A DNA stretch of 64,000 nucleotides from Mycobacterium sp. URHB0044 (GCF_000620625.1 NZ_JIAW01000026.1:1-64000); one strand, 5' to 3'. Positions 8,736 to 19,795 are shown, counted from the stretch's first letter. Made by a program: numbers and translations. The notes: generated by a model not told the origin, from the sequence alone.

Positions 8736-9853
8736 GCCAACACCTGCCCGCCGGACCTGCTCGCGTCCTTCGCCCGCTTGATCGCGTCGATCACGTCGTG
8801 GTCGGTCGCGGTACCGAGCAGCGTCCCCGACTCGTCGGTGACCACGCAGCGCCCGCTCGGACTCGACAGTGCCGAGTTGAGCATGTCCCGCAGCGGATCG
8901 CCGCGCCGGGCCGTCGTGGCGCACAGGTTGACGTCGCTGTCTTGAACGGAATCGCCACGCACGCTTGCCGTGTCGACCCAGCCGATCGGTGCGTTCTTCG
9001 CGTCGACCGTCAGGATCCATCGACCGTTCACGGCGGGCAGTGTCGAAACGGGTTGGCCCACGGTAATGGTTGGTTCGTCGGTGAGTTTGAGCAGGTCATC
9101 GGAAATGTGGAAGCCCAGCGCCCGGTAGCCGCGCGCGGAGCCGACGAAGTCGGCGACGAACGCGTCGTTGGGCGCGGCGAGCAGCTCGGCGGGCGTCGCC
9201 GCCTGGGCCAGCGTTCCGCCCTCCCGAAGCACCGCGACCTGGTCACCCAGCTTGAGGGCTTCGTCGATGTCGTGGGTGACCATGACGATCGTCTTGGAGA
9301 TGTCCGCTTGCAGACGCAGGAACTCATCCTGCAGCTGGCTTCGGACGATCGGGTCGACGGCACTGAACGGCTCGTCCATCAGCATGAAGGGTGGGTCGGT
9401 GGCGAGTGCGCGCGCAACACCGACGCGCTGCTGTTGACCGCCGGACAACTGCCAGGGATACCGCCCGGCGAACTTGGCGTCGAGGCCGACGAGCTCCAGC
9501 AGTTCCATTGCCTTGGAACGTGTTTCCTTCTTGCTGCCGCCGAGCAGCCGCGGCAGGGCGGCGACGTTGTCCACGACCGTGCGGTGCGGAAACAGGCCGG
9601 CATTCTGGATGACGTAGCCGATCCGTCGCCGCAGTGCCACGCGATCGAGGGTCTGGGTGTCGACGCCGTCGAGTTCGATCGTGCCCGAGGTCGGCTCGAT
9701 CAGCCGGTTGATCATCCGCATCGAGGTGGTCTTGCCGCACCCGGACGGGCCGACCAGGGTGGTGATCTTGCCACTGGGCGCGGCGAGGGTGAGCTTGTCG
9801 ACGGCGACGGTGCCGTCGGGATAGACCTTGGAGACTTGGTCGAAAGTGATCAT
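8732..9853 (-). CDS. ABC transporter ATP-binding protein, glycine-betaine/QAT type with CBS-like tail
   Basis: A 373-residue ATPase. Walker A is GPSGCGKTTS, the Q-loop is in VIQNAGLFPH, the signature is LSGGQQQRVGVARAL, Walker B is FMLMDEPFSAVD and the switch His is in MVTHDIDEA. After about residue 245 there is a C-terminal region with paired CBS-like segments (VNGRWILTVDAKNAPIGWV and CVVTDESGTLLGTATDHDVI), as in OpuCA. The ATG at 9853 overlaps the IclR gene stop. It energises uptake by the two permeases. Confidence 0.92.
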   Translation of the reverse strand: MITFDQVSKVYPDGTVAVDKLTLAAPSGKITTLVGPSGCGKTTSMRMINRLIEPTSGTIELDGVDTQTLDRVALRRRIGYVIQNAGLFPHRTVVDNVAALPRLLGGSKKETRSKAMELLELVGLDAKFAGRYPWQLSGGQQQRVGVARALATDPPFMLMDEPFSAVDPIVRSQLQDEFLRLQADISKTIVMVTHDIDEALKLGDQVAVLREGGTLAQAATPAELLAAPNDAFVADFVGSARGYRALGFHISDDLLKLTDEPTITVGQPVSTLPAVNGRWILTVDAKNAPIGWVDTASVRGDSVQDSDVNLCATTARRGDPLRDMLNSALSSPSGRCVVTDESGTLLGTATDHDVIDAIKRAKDASRSGGQVLA

Positions 9854-10530
9854 GACGGACTTTCTGGATGGCTTGATTTCGGGGTACGACTCAGCCGTGC
9901 GGATACGTCCGCCGCGGCTGTGAGCAACATCTGACCGTGCCGTTTCGCTTGCGCCCCGGTGAGCCGGTAGCTCGGAACGACCAGGCTCAGTGCGGCAACT
10001 ATCCGGGCCTCGGAGTACACCGGGCACGCGATCGCAGTGACGTCGGCTTCGACGCCGCGTTCGACGACGACGTACCCGTCGTCGGGAACCTTGCCCCGCA
10101 ACGCATGTCCCGCCGCGGAGGTATCGAGGGGTACGGTCCGACCGATCCAGCTGGCATGACGGACGGAATGGGTTCCCTCGACGATGCTGATGTAGAGCGC
10201 GGTCCCGGCATGCCCTTCGACGCTGAGGTACGCCGACTCTCCGGTCTCGGCGACGACGTCTTCCATGGCCGGCCTGGCTAGGTCGATCAACGACTCGTTG
10301 CTCAGCGCCTGCGCCCCGAGTTGGATGATGCGGCCACCTGGCCGGTACAAACCGGACTCGTCCTTGCTCACGAAGCCGGTGGTCTCGAGCGTGCGTAGCA
10401 GCCGGAGAGCCGTGCTCGGTGCGAGCTCGACCTCCCGCGCGGCGTCGGCGAGATTCGCTGCCCCGCGATCACACACGGTCGCCAGCAGGGCCAGCGCCCG
10501 CTCCACTGTCCGGGTGGGCGATTCAGCCAC
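9850..10530 (-). CDS. IclR-family transcriptional regulator
   Basis: A 226-residue regulator. The N-terminal winged helix-turn-helix spans about residues 5-65 (ANLADAAREVELAPSTALRLLRTL). The IclR effector domain follows, with the typical GRTVPLDTSAAGHALRG and CPVYSEARIVAALSLVVPS segments. It starts at a GTG (10530) with a strong GAGGAGA ribosome site. Its stop overlaps the ATPase start, so it is the first gene of the transporter-hut operon and probably autoregulated. The divergent HutH-like gene shares its upstream region. The effector is probably a pathway intermediate or the imported substrate. Confidence 0.9.
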   Translation of the reverse strand: MAESPTRTVERALALLATVCDRGAANLADAAREVELAPSTALRLLRTLETTGFVSKDESGLYRPGGRIIQLGAQALSNESLIDLARPAMEDVVAETGESAYLSVEGHAGTALYISIVEGTHSVRHASWIGRTVPLDTSAAGHALRGKVPDDGYVVVERGVEADVTAIACPVYSEARIVAALSLVVPSYRLTGAQAKRHGQMLLTAAADVSARLSRTPKSSHPESPS

Positions 10531-10612
10531 CGTGATCTCCTCTCGTCGGGACGGAATCTACGGTCCCCACGTTTCGTCCGGCCTCCTCCGCGTTGCCACT
10601 AGGTAAAATTTG

Positions 10613-10631
10613 ATTTCCATCTAGCGGAATT
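10613..10631. promoter_or_regulatory. Candidate IclR operator
   Basis: ATTTCCATCTAGCGGAATT is a near-palindrome with TTCC/GGAA arms, resembling IclR-family sites. It lies about midway in the 166-bp region between the divergent IclR gene and the HutH-like gene. An A/T-rich patch (AAAATTT) is adjacent. The assignment rests on pattern and position only. Confidence 0.35.
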
Positions 10632-10696
10632 GCAGGACTTTCGGTGATGATAGAGCGCATCGCTCCTCTGCGATAGAGAAACGAGGAGATTTTTCC

Positions 10697-12139
10697 ATGA
10701 TCGTGCTGAACGGGACGGGCAGTATTGCCGACGTCGTAGCGCTCGCAGACCGGCGCGAACAGGTCTCGGTGGCACCGAAGATCCTCGAGGCCGTCACGCG
10801 CGTACACGAACAGGCTGAAGACCTCAGCTCGCGATTCGCCACCTACGGCAGGACCACCGGTGTCGGCGCCAACCGGAGCACCCCGGTGCTGGCCAGCGAC
10901 GCCGACTACGGGATGCGCCTCCTGCGCAGCCACGCGGCCGATGCCGGCGATCCGCTCGACGACAGGACGGTTCGCGCAATGCTCGCGGTCCGGCTCGTTC
11001 AGCTGTGCGTGCCGGGAGCTGGTCTGGATCCGTGCATCCTTGGTGGCCTGGAGCGGATGCTCAACGACGACGCCCTGCCGGAGCTGCTCCATTACGCATC
11101 GATCGGCACCGGTGACCTGGCGGCCCTCGCGGGAACCGCGCTGACCTTGATCGGCGAGCGGCCGGCCACCAGACCGCTGACCCCCATGGAGCCGTGGGGC
11201 GCCGACAGTGCACTGCCCTTCATGAGCAGCAGCGCACTGACCGTCGGCCGTAGTTGTCTCGCAGTGGCCGAACTGGCCAGACTCGAACGCGCATCGAGTG
11301 TCATCTACATGCTCAGCTTCCTCGCGCTCGACGGAAACCCGTCGGCGTTCTCGGCGGCTGCCGCTCGTGCCGCGGCCGCGCCACAGGTCGACGCGGTCGC
11401 TTCTCGATTGCGGTCACTGTTCATCGACGCCGGGCAGCCCGATCACAGCCCGGCACGCATCCAGGATCCGTACGGGCTGCGCGTCTATCCAGTCGCCCAG
11501 GCGAGCGTCGTCGCCACGCTGAATTCCCTTGTCGGGCAGCTGGAACGAACACTGAACACCGCACAGGAGAATCCGCTGTTCGACCCCGATGGTGACCAAG
11601 TGGTCCATCACGGCGCGTTCTACCAGGCGTCCCTGTCACTCGAACTCGACGGGACCACCCTCGCGATGGCATTGACCGCGCCGATCACCCACTCCCGGAT
11701 CCGGATGCTCAACGACCCGGAGACCAACCGCGGCAACGCTTTTCTGGCCGACGTCGAAGACGGATCGTCCGGGCTGATGATGGTCGAGTACGTCGCCGCG
11801 GGGGCGATCGCCGAAATCCGCGCGGCGGCGCAACCCGCATCCGTCGGCACGCTCGTGCTGTCGCGGGGCATGGAGGAGGACGCGACCTTCGCCTCGCAGA
11901 GCGCGCTCCAACTCGAGCGGTCGGTGGCCGCCTACCGCGTGCTGTTGTGTTGCGAATTGGTTGGGGCGATACGGCTGCTGCGCCAACGTGGTCTGCACGA
12001 CCGCTTCGCCGGTGTGGCCGCCGAGGCCGTCGCGCTCACCCGGGACCTGCCATGGGACGACGGCGACCGGGATCTCCGTGGCGATCTCGTGGCCGCGGGG
12101 CCCCTCCTCGACGACCTCGGCCGGCTCATCCCGGACTAA
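10697..12139 (+). CDS. HutH-like aromatic amino acid lyase homologue with altered MIO triad
   Basis: A 480-residue member of the histidine/phenylalanine ammonia-lyase family. It keeps the N-terminal Tyr loop (TYGRTTGVGANRS, Tyr50) and the QENPLF and central helical core motifs, but the cofactor-forming Ala-Ser-Gly is replaced: SIGTGDLAAL gives Gly137-Thr138-Gly139. Without the Ser, a normal MIO group is not expected. It starts at an ATG after a GAGGAGA site, is divergent from IclR and converges on canonical hutH. It may act without MIO on a substrate with a good leaving group such as a trimethylated histidine, or be a non-catalytic relative. Function is unproven. Confidence 0.8.
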   Translation: MIVLNGTGSIADVVALADRREQVSVAPKILEAVTRVHEQAEDLSSRFATYGRTTGVGANRSTPVLASDADYGMRLLRSHAADAGDPLDDRTVRAMLAVRLVQLCVPGAGLDPCILGGLERMLNDDALPELLHYASIGTGDLAALAGTALTLIGERPATRPLTPMEPWGADSALPFMSSSALTVGRSCLAVAELARLERASSVIYMLSFLALDGNPSAFSAAAARAAAAPQVDAVASRLRSLFIDAGQPDHSPARIQDPYGLRVYPVAQASVVATLNSLVGQLERTLNTAQENPLFDPDGDQVVHHGAFYQASLSLELDGTTLAMALTAPITHSRIRMLNDPETNRGNAFLADVEDGSSGLMMVEYVAAGAIAEIRAAAQPASVGTLVLSRGMEEDATFASQSALQLERSVAAYRVLLCCELVGAIRLLRQRGLHDRFAGVAAEAVALTRDLPWDDGDRDLRGDLVAAGPLLDDLGRLIPD

Positions 12140-12154
12140 GCGCCCTCGATCACG

Positions 12155-13693
12155 TCATGCCAGCGGGCCGGTGACCGATTCCGCGGCGGCGGCGAGGGAT
12201 CCGTCGCGCGCCAGCTGAACGACGGCGTCGATCTCGGGCGCGAGGTGACGGTCCGCACCCGGGCCCGGGACACGTGTCCGCACGGCGGCGACGACCGCGC
12301 CTGTGGCGGGTCCCGGTCGAAGTGGGGCGCGCATGTCGATTCCCCTTGCCGCGGTGAGCACTTCGATGGCGAGAACGCGGGTGAGCCCGTCGAGCGCCTT
12401 GCGCAGTTTCCGCGCCGCCGACCAGCCCATCGACACGTGGTCCTCCTGCATCGCCGAGGAGGGAATCGAGTCGACGCTCGCCGGGTTCGCCAGCCGTTTG
12501 AGCTCGGAAACGATTGCGGCCTGGGTGTACTGGGCGATCATGTGACCGCTGTCGACACCAGGATCGTCGGCGAGGAACGGCTTGAGTCCGTGACTGCGGG
12601 AGGCGTCGAGGAATCGGTCGGTACGGCGTTCACTGATGCTGGCCACGTCGGCGACCACGATGGCGAGGAAGTCCAGTACGTAGGCGACCGGCGCGCCGTG
12701 GAAGTTGCCGTTCGACTCGACCTGTCCGTCGAGGGTGACGACGGGGTTGTCGATGGTGCTGGCCAGTTCCCAGGCTGCGACGTTGCGGGCGTGTGCGACG
12801 GTGTCGCGGGCGGCGCCGGCGACCTGCGGTGCACACCGCAGCGAATACGCGTCCTGCACCAGCGGGCAGTCGGGTCCGCTGTGGCTGGCCACGATCGGCG
12901 ACCCGGCGAGGATGCGGGTCATGTTCGCGGCGGCAACGGCCTGCCCGGGCTGTGGCCGCAGCGCCTGCAGGTGGGCCGCGAACACCTTGTCGGAGCCGAG
13001 CAGCCCTTCGACGCTCATCGCCGCCGACACGTCGGCCAGCACCAGGAGCCGATCCAGGTCGGTCAGCGCCAAAACCAACTGTCCGAGCATGCCGTCGGTG
13101 CCGTTGATGAGGGCGAGACCCTCCTTCTCGGCGAACACGATCGGTTCCAGACCGTGCGCAGCCAGCGCTTCCGCGGCGGGCACGACGGACCCGTCGGCGG
13201 TGCGCACGTGCCCCTCCCCCATGATCGCCAGCGCGACGTGCGCCAGGGGCGCGAGGTCACCGGAGCAGCCGAGGCTGCCGTACTCGTAGACGATCGGCGT
13301 CAACCCTGCCGACAGCAGCGCCGCGTATGCCTTGGCGACCTCGGGGCGGACGCCGGTTCGGCCGGTGGCGAGCGTCGACAGCCGCAGCAGCATCATCGCG
13401 CGGATGACCTCGCGTTCGACCTCGGGCCCCGAGCCCGCTGCATGCGAACGAATCAGGCTGCGTTGCAACTTGGTTCGCAGTTCCGGGGGGATGTGGCGGG
13501 TGGCGAGCGCGCCGAAGCCGGTGGAGATGCCGTACACCGGTACCGGATGGTCGGCGAGCGCTTCGATGCGGGACCGACTCGCGGCCATTGCGGCGATGGC
13601 GTCATCGGCGATGACGACGGGGGCGTCGTCGCGCGCCACCCGCACGACATCCTCGATGGTGGTGGGGCCGATACCGACGACGACTGGGTTCAT
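12155..13693 (-). CDS. hutH: Histidine ammonia-lyase
   Basis: Eliminates ammonia from L-histidine to give urocanate, the entry step of the Hut pathway. The 512-residue product is normal length. The MIO triad Cys143-Ser144-Gly145 lies in SLGCSGDLAPLAH, Tyr54 in VYGISTGFGAL supplies the catalytic Tyr loop, and QDAYSLRCAPQVAG and QEDHVSMGW are HAL signatures. It is transcribed alone on the minus strand, ends 15 bp from the convergent HutH-like gene, and is divergent from the MFS gene. The contrast with the neighbouring homologue shows which one is the orthodox lyase. Confidence 0.95.
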   Translation of the reverse strand: MNPVVVGIGPTTIEDVVRVARDDAPVVIADDAIAAMAASRSRIEALADHPVPVYGISTGFGALATRHIPPELRTKLQRSLIRSHAAGSGPEVEREVIRAMMLLRLSTLATGRTGVRPEVAKAYAALLSAGLTPIVYEYGSLGCSGDLAPLAHVALAIMGEGHVRTADGSVVPAAEALAAHGLEPIVFAEKEGLALINGTDGMLGQLVLALTDLDRLLVLADVSAAMSVEGLLGSDKVFAAHLQALRPQPGQAVAAANMTRILAGSPIVASHSGPDCPLVQDAYSLRCAPQVAGAARDTVAHARNVAAWELASTIDNPVVTLDGQVESNGNFHGAPVAYVLDFLAIVVADVASISERRTDRFLDASRSHGLKPFLADDPGVDSGHMIAQYTQAAIVSELKRLANPASVDSIPSSAMQEDHVSMGWSAARKLRKALDGLTRVLAIEVLTAARGIDMRAPLRPGPATGAVVAAVRTRVPGPGADRHLAPEIDAVVQLARDGSLAAAAESVTGPLA

Positions 13694-13821
13694 TCAAGGA
13701 TTGTGCACTGCGTCGCCGGGGGAACCGCGGGTCGCATACCCGACGATCTCCGACTCACCGTACCGTTTGCATAGGCTACATAATTAATTGAGCCCTCCGG
13801 CCGGGATGAAGGAGACCAAGC

Positions 13822-15273
13822 GTGGCGCGTGCCGCCGAGCCCTACCCGCGGCCGCGGCTTCTCGTCATCGCGCTGGGCCTGGTGGCGCTGACCGTAGCGG
13901 TACTCCAGACGGCGGTGGTCCCGGTGCTCGGCATCATCGCCAACCAGTTGAACGCCACTCCCGTCGCCGTCAGCTGGGCCGTCACCGCGAACCTGCTCGC
14001 AGCTGCCGCGTCGACTCCGCTCATCGGCCGCCTCGCCGATCTGCACAACAAGAAGCACATCCTGCTTGGCGTCCTAGCGGTGGTGCTGATCGGTTCTGTA
14101 CTGGCGGCAACGACGGCGTGGTTACCCCTGCTGATCGTCGCCCGCGTGCTGCAGGGCGTGTCCTTCGCCCTGTATCCGATCTGTGTTGCCATCCTGCGCG
14201 ACGAGCTCCCCGACGACGCGGTAGCACGTGCGTTGGCCGTCTTGTCCGGCATGCTCGGCGTCGGCGGGGGCGCCGGATTGGTCGTGACCGGCCTTCTGGT
14301 GGACGGCAACGCCGGTTATCACCGGGTGTTCTGGCTGACGACGGGGTTCACCGCCGCCGTGCTGGCGCTGACATTGGTGGTCGTCCCATCGCGGCCGAGA
14401 AACGGTGAAGGAACGATCGATTGGTTGGGCGCGCTGGGCTTGGCCGCCGGCCTGTCGGCGATGCTCCTGATGATCACTCAGGGGAACTCGTGGGGCTGGA
14501 CGTCGCCCGCGACACTCGCAACCGCGGCCGCCGGCGTGGTGGTGCTGGTGGCGTGGTGGGCATGGGAGCGCCGGCAGCGCCATCCGTTGGTGTCCACCGA
14601 GATGTTGACACGGCGACCCGTCCTGCTGACCAATCTCGCGACCGTGTTCGTCGGTTCGGGCTTGTACTTCGGCTTTCTTGGCCTGACGCAATTCGTCCAG
14701 ATCGACCGCGCAGCAACGGGATACGGCTTCAGTGCCTCCGTGCTCCACGCCAGTCTGGTGTTCCTGCTCCCTGGCGCGATTGCCGGGTTCGTCACTGCGA
14801 CACTGTCCGGCATGTTCATCGAACGCTACGGCGGCCGGCCAGTACTGATGTCCGGTGCCGTGACGGGAATGGTCGGCTTCCTCTGGCTGGCGTTGGCCCA
14901 CTCACTGCCATGGCAGGTGATCGCCGCGGGCATCCTGGTCAATGCCTACATCAGCCTGGGTTACGGGGCGCTGCCCGCGTTGGTGGTCAGCGAGGTCAAA
15001 GGCGATGAGACCGGCGTGGCCACCGGCGTCAATGCCATCTCCCGCACGGTCGGTAGTTCGATCGCCGCCGCGGCAGTGGCCGTGCTACTCGAGCAATCCG
15101 CCGGCGTCACGGGCATGCCTTCGGAACATGCGTTCGTGGTGATCTTCTTCGCGGGCGCGGTCACCGCCGGCCTCGCAATGGTGTTGATCGCGCTGTCTCG
15201 CAGTCGAAGCGCCGACGCTCGGACGGCCGAGGCACTCCTTGAAACCCGTGCGATGAACCACGAGTGGGGCTAA
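13822..15273 (+). CDS. MFS transporter, DHA2-like (14-TM type)
   Basis: A 483-residue integral membrane protein with about 14 hydrophobic segments. It has the MFS loop motif GRLADLHNKKHI between helices 2 and 3 and the motif-C-like GVGGGAGLVVTG in helix 5, which suggest a drug/proton antiporter-type exporter. The GTG at 13822 follows a GAAGGAGA ribosome site. It is divergent from hutH, and precedes the URC genes by 63 bp, so a link to uracil metabolism or its toxic intermediates is possible. It is a clear paralogue of the MFS gene at the right edge of the window. Confidence 0.85.
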   Translation: MARAAEPYPRPRLLVIALGLVALTVAVLQTAVVPVLGIIANQLNATPVAVSWAVTANLLAAAASTPLIGRLADLHNKKHILLGVLAVVLIGSVLAATTAWLPLLIVARVLQGVSFALYPICVAILRDELPDDAVARALAVLSGMLGVGGGAGLVVTGLLVDGNAGYHRVFWLTTGFTAAVLALTLVVVPSRPRNGEGTIDWLGALGLAAGLSAMLLMITQGNSWGWTSPATLATAAAGVVVLVAWWAWERRQRHPLVSTEMLTRRPVLLTNLATVFVGSGLYFGFLGLTQFVQIDRAATGYGFSASVLHASLVFLLPGAIAGFVTATLSGMFIERYGGRPVLMSGAVTGMVGFLWLALAHSLPWQVIAAGILVNAYISLGYGALPALVVSEVKGDETGVATGVNAISRTVGSSIAAAAVAVLLEQSAGVTGMPSEHAFVVIFFAGAVTAGLAMVLIALSRSRSADARTAEALLETRAMNHEWG

Positions 15274-15336
15274 CCGACGGGACGGGCGGAATTCGGATTT
15301 AGTCGCTAGGCTGGCGCCTTCCCACGAGGAGGCCCG

Positions 15337-16613
<1,277 letters not shown>

Positions 16614-16617
<4 letters not shown>

Positions 16618-17858
16618 GTTCGGTGCGCTCCACCAGCACCGAGCCAAACGTCGACACCGACCAGCCCGACGGCGCCGCCGCTGCCCTCCGCAGTACGACC
16701 GCCATCCGCGAGCGCGCCAGGCAGCTGCTCCGACGGGCACGCAATGGCGACTCGGCATGGTTCGGCGTGGACGACGACGCGCTCGCCGTGGCCGCCGCGC
16801 AAGTCGCGGACCTCACGCGTCAGCGATACCCCGACCTGCAGATCCCGTTCCACAGTCGCTGGCGGCACTTCGAGGCCGGAGGCATCGAACGCAGGGCCAC
16901 GTCGGGCGCCGGGCTGGACGGCCGCGCGATGATCGACCTGGCCGTGGTGAGCGTGCTGCTCGACGCCGGCGCCGGCCCGGATTGGCGATACGACGAGGCG
17001 AGCAGCGGTCAGCGGTTCTCCCGGTCCGAGGGCCTCGGGGTGGCGAGTTGGCACGCGTTCACCAGCGGGCTGTTCTCCAGCGACCCGGGCGACCCCTTGC
17101 GCGCCGACGCGTCAGCCCTGACCGGTCTGGACGCGGACCGGCTGGCCGAGGCGTTTCAGGTGGGGCACGAGAATCCGTTGGTAGGGCTGGACGGCCGCGT
17201 GGCGGTGCTGCACCGGCTCGGCGCGGCGCTGACGGCTCGACCGGAGGTCTTCGGACCCGACGGCCGCCCGGGCGGGTTGTTCGACCTGCTCACTGCCCAC
17301 GGACGGACTTCGGTCACCGCGGGCGACATCCTGACGCAGCTGCTGATCTCCTTCGCCCGAATCTGGCCGTCCGGCAACGCCATTGATGGCCAGCCCCTCG
17401 GCGACTGTTGGCAGCATTCCGCCGTCGACGGCCCCGGGCTGACGCGTGGCTGGATGCCGTTCCACAAGCTGTCCCAGTGGCTGACCTACTCCTTGCTGGA
17501 ACCGTTTCAATGGGGTGGCGTCCGCGTCGACGGGATCGATGAGCTGACCGGACTTCCGGAGTATCGCAACGGCGGCCTGTTCCTGGACACCGGGGTGCTG
17601 AGGCTGCACGACGCCGAGTGGGCCGAGAACGAATGGACGGTGGGCGACGAGTTGGTGGTCGAATGGCGGGCACTGACGGTGGCTCTACTCGACGAACTCG
17701 CCCCACTGGTACGGTCACGGCTCGGCGTCGACGCTCGGCGGATGCCGCTGGCCTGCGTGCTGGAGGGCGGTACGTGGGCAGCGGGCCGTGCGCTGGCGCA
17801 GCGGCTACGCGGCGGACTTCCTCCGCTGACCATCATCAGTGACGGGACGGTGTTCTAG
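16614..17858 (+). CDS. URC4/urg3 family protein (DUF1688)
   Basis: A 414-residue protein of the DUF1688/URC4 family. Conserved-looking segments are FHSRWRHFEAGG near residue 80, WRYDEASSGQRFSRSEGLGV, and HKLSQWLTYSLLEP followed by LTGLPEYRNGGLF. No known catalytic domain can be assigned. In fungi URC4 is essential for uracil catabolism after conversion to the nucleotide. It is coupled to URC1 by a 4-bp overlap and lies 3 bp before the uracil phosphoribosyltransferase gene. Confidence 0.85.
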
Positions 17859-17861
17859 GAC

Positions 17862-18491
17862 GTGAACGACGTCTACCTGGTCGATCACCCCCTGGTGCAG
17901 CACAAGCTCACGCTGATGCGCCGGAAGGACGCTTCCACCAACAGCTTTCGACGGTTGTGCAACGAGATGGCGGCGTTGCTGGCCTACGAGGTGCTGCGCG
18001 ACATGCCGATGCACGCGATCGACGTCGACACGCCGCTGGAGCGAACCACGGGCATGGTGATCGACGGCAAGAAGCTGGTGTTCGTGTCGATCCTGCGGGC
18101 GGGTACCGGCATCCTCGACGGGCTGCTGACGGTGGTGCCTGGCGCACGCGTCGGCCACATCGGCCTGTACCGCGACCCGAAGACGATGGTGGCCGTGGAG
18201 TACTACTTCAAGATGCCAGGCGACCTGCAGGAGCGGGACATCGTCGTGGTCGACCCGATGCTGGCCACCGGCAACTCGGCCGTCGCGGCGGTGGAGCGGC
18301 TCAAGGAGTTCGGCCCCAAGTCGATCAAGTTCGTCTGCCTGCTGACATGCCCGGAGGGCATCGCCGCGCTGCACGACGCCCACCCCGACGTGCCCATCTA
18401 CACGGCCGCCGTCGACCGTCAACTCGACGAGCACGGCTACATCGTGCCCGGCCTCGGCGACGCGGGCGACCGCATCTTCGGAACGAAGTAG
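17862..18491 (+). CDS. upp: Uracil phosphoribosyltransferase
   Basis: Transfers the phosphoribosyl group of PRPP to uracil to make UMP. The 209-residue product starts at a GTG 3 bp after URC4. The PRPP-binding motif is VVVDPMLATGNSAVAA, the SILRAGTGILDGLL segment and the C-terminal GLGDAGDRIFG uracil-binding region are present. As the third gene of the URC set it likely supplies the uracil nucleotide degraded by the pathway, rather than only salvage; a second housekeeping upp could exist elsewhere. Confidence 0.93.
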   Translation: MNDVYLVDHPLVQHKLTLMRRKDASTNSFRRLCNEMAALLAYEVLRDMPMHAIDVDTPLERTTGMVIDGKKLVFVSILRAGTGILDGLLTVVPGARVGHIGLYRDPKTMVAVEYYFKMPGDLQERDIVVVDPMLATGNSAVAAVERLKEFGPKSIKFVCLLTCPEGIAALHDAHPDVPIYTAAVDRQLDEHGYIVPGLGDAGDRIFGTK

Positions 18492-18504
18492 CAGGCGCAG
18501 CAGG

Positions 18505-19716
18505 CTATTTGAGCGGCAGTCCGGTGATGGCCCTCGCCATCACCAGGCGCTGAATCTCACTGGTGCCCTCGAAGATCGTGAAGATCTTGGCGTCGCGGTG
18601 CATCCGCTCCACCGGATAGTCGCGGGTGTAACCGTTGCCACCGAGGATCTGAATGGCCTCGTCGGTGACGTAGACCGCTGCCTCACTGGCCGCCAGCTTC
18701 GCCATCGACCCCTCGGCGTTGGTGAACGGCTTGTCGTTGCGGGCCATCCAGCCTGCCCGCCACACCAGCAGACGCGCGGCGTCGATCCTGGTCTTCATGT
18801 CGGCCAGCTTGAAGGCGATCGCCTGGAAGTCGCCGATCTTGCGACCGAACTGTTCACGCTGCTGGGCGTACTCCAGCGCGTATTCGTAGGCGGCCCTTGC
18901 CACTCCGAGCGCCATCGCGCCCACGCTGGGCCGGGTCCGCTCGAACGTCTTCATCGCCGCCTGGCCCGCCGAGCTCTTGCCCTCGCGGCTGCGGGCGATC
19001 CGTTCGTCGAACTTGTCCTTGCCGCCGATGATCAAGTTGCCGGGAATCCGCACGTCGTCGAGCACCACTTCGGCGGTGTGCGACGCCCGGATGCCGTGCT
19101 TCTTGAACTTCTGCCCCTGGCTGAAACCCTTTGTCCCTGGCGGGATGATGAACGTGGCCTGACCGCGTGAACCCAGCTCGGCTTCCACCGAGGCGACGAC
19201 GATGTGCACGTTGGCGATGCCGCCGTTGGTGGCCCAGGTCTTCGTGCCGTTGATCACCCACTCGTCGCTGGCCTGGTCGTAGCGCGCGCGGGTAATGATG
19301 GCCGACACGTCCGATCCGGCGCCCGGCTCTGAGGCACAGAACGACGCCAGCTTCGGCTCGTTGATGGTGCCGAACATCTGGGGCAACCACTCGCCCATCT
19401 GCTCGGGCGTTCCCGTGGCCGCCAGGGACGCGGCGGCCAGCCCGGTGCCCATGATGGACAGGGCGATGCCGGCGTCACCCCAGAACATCTCCTCGAAGAC
19501 GGTCAGGATGCCCAGCCCGCTCGGTTCGGCGGCCTGCGTGGCGAACAGTTCCATGGAGTAGAGGCCCACCTTGGCCGCCTCCTGGATGATCGGCCACGGC
19601 GTCTCTTCCCGCTCATCCCACTCCGCGGCAGCGGGCCGGACCACGTCTCTTGCGAATTCGTGAACCCAGTCCCGAACCTGGAGGACGTCCTCGGACGGCT
19701 CGAGCGAAAACGACAT
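18505..19716 (-). CDS. Acyl-CoA dehydrogenase
   Basis: FAD enzyme introducing the alpha-beta double bond in acyl-CoA substrates. The 403-residue protein has the three-domain layout: N-terminal helices, a middle beta domain with the SFCASEPGAGSDVS and INGTKTWATNGG signatures, and a C-terminal helical domain with QREQFGRKIGDFQAI. The catalytic Glu is in IFEGTSEIQR. It converges on the URC operon with a 13-bp gap. Chain-length specificity cannot be read from sequence. A CAGTG/CACTG inverted repeat lies 80 bp upstream of the start. Confidence 0.92.
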   Translation of the reverse strand: MSFSLEPSEDVLQVRDWVHEFARDVVRPAAAEWDEREETPWPIIQEAAKVGLYSMELFATQAAEPSGLGILTVFEEMFWGDAGIALSIMGTGLAAASLAATGTPEQMGEWLPQMFGTINEPKLASFCASEPGAGSDVSAIITRARYDQASDEWVINGTKTWATNGGIANVHIVVASVEAELGSRGQATFIIPPGTKGFSQGQKFKKHGIRASHTAEVVLDDVRIPGNLIIGGKDKFDERIARSREGKSSAGQAAMKTFERTRPSVGAMALGVARAAYEYALEYAQQREQFGRKIGDFQAIAFKLADMKTRIDAARLLVWRAGWMARNDKPFTNAEGSMAKLAASEAAVYVTDEAIQILGGNGYTRDYPVERMHRDAKIFTIFEGTSEIQRLVMARAITGLPLK

Positions 19717-19795
19717 GGCGCTGGTCCTTTCAGCGAGTTCCGGTGCCGGTTGCGTCCGCTCGGCGACGAGGGCGCGAGCTATCGACGCCCGACTT

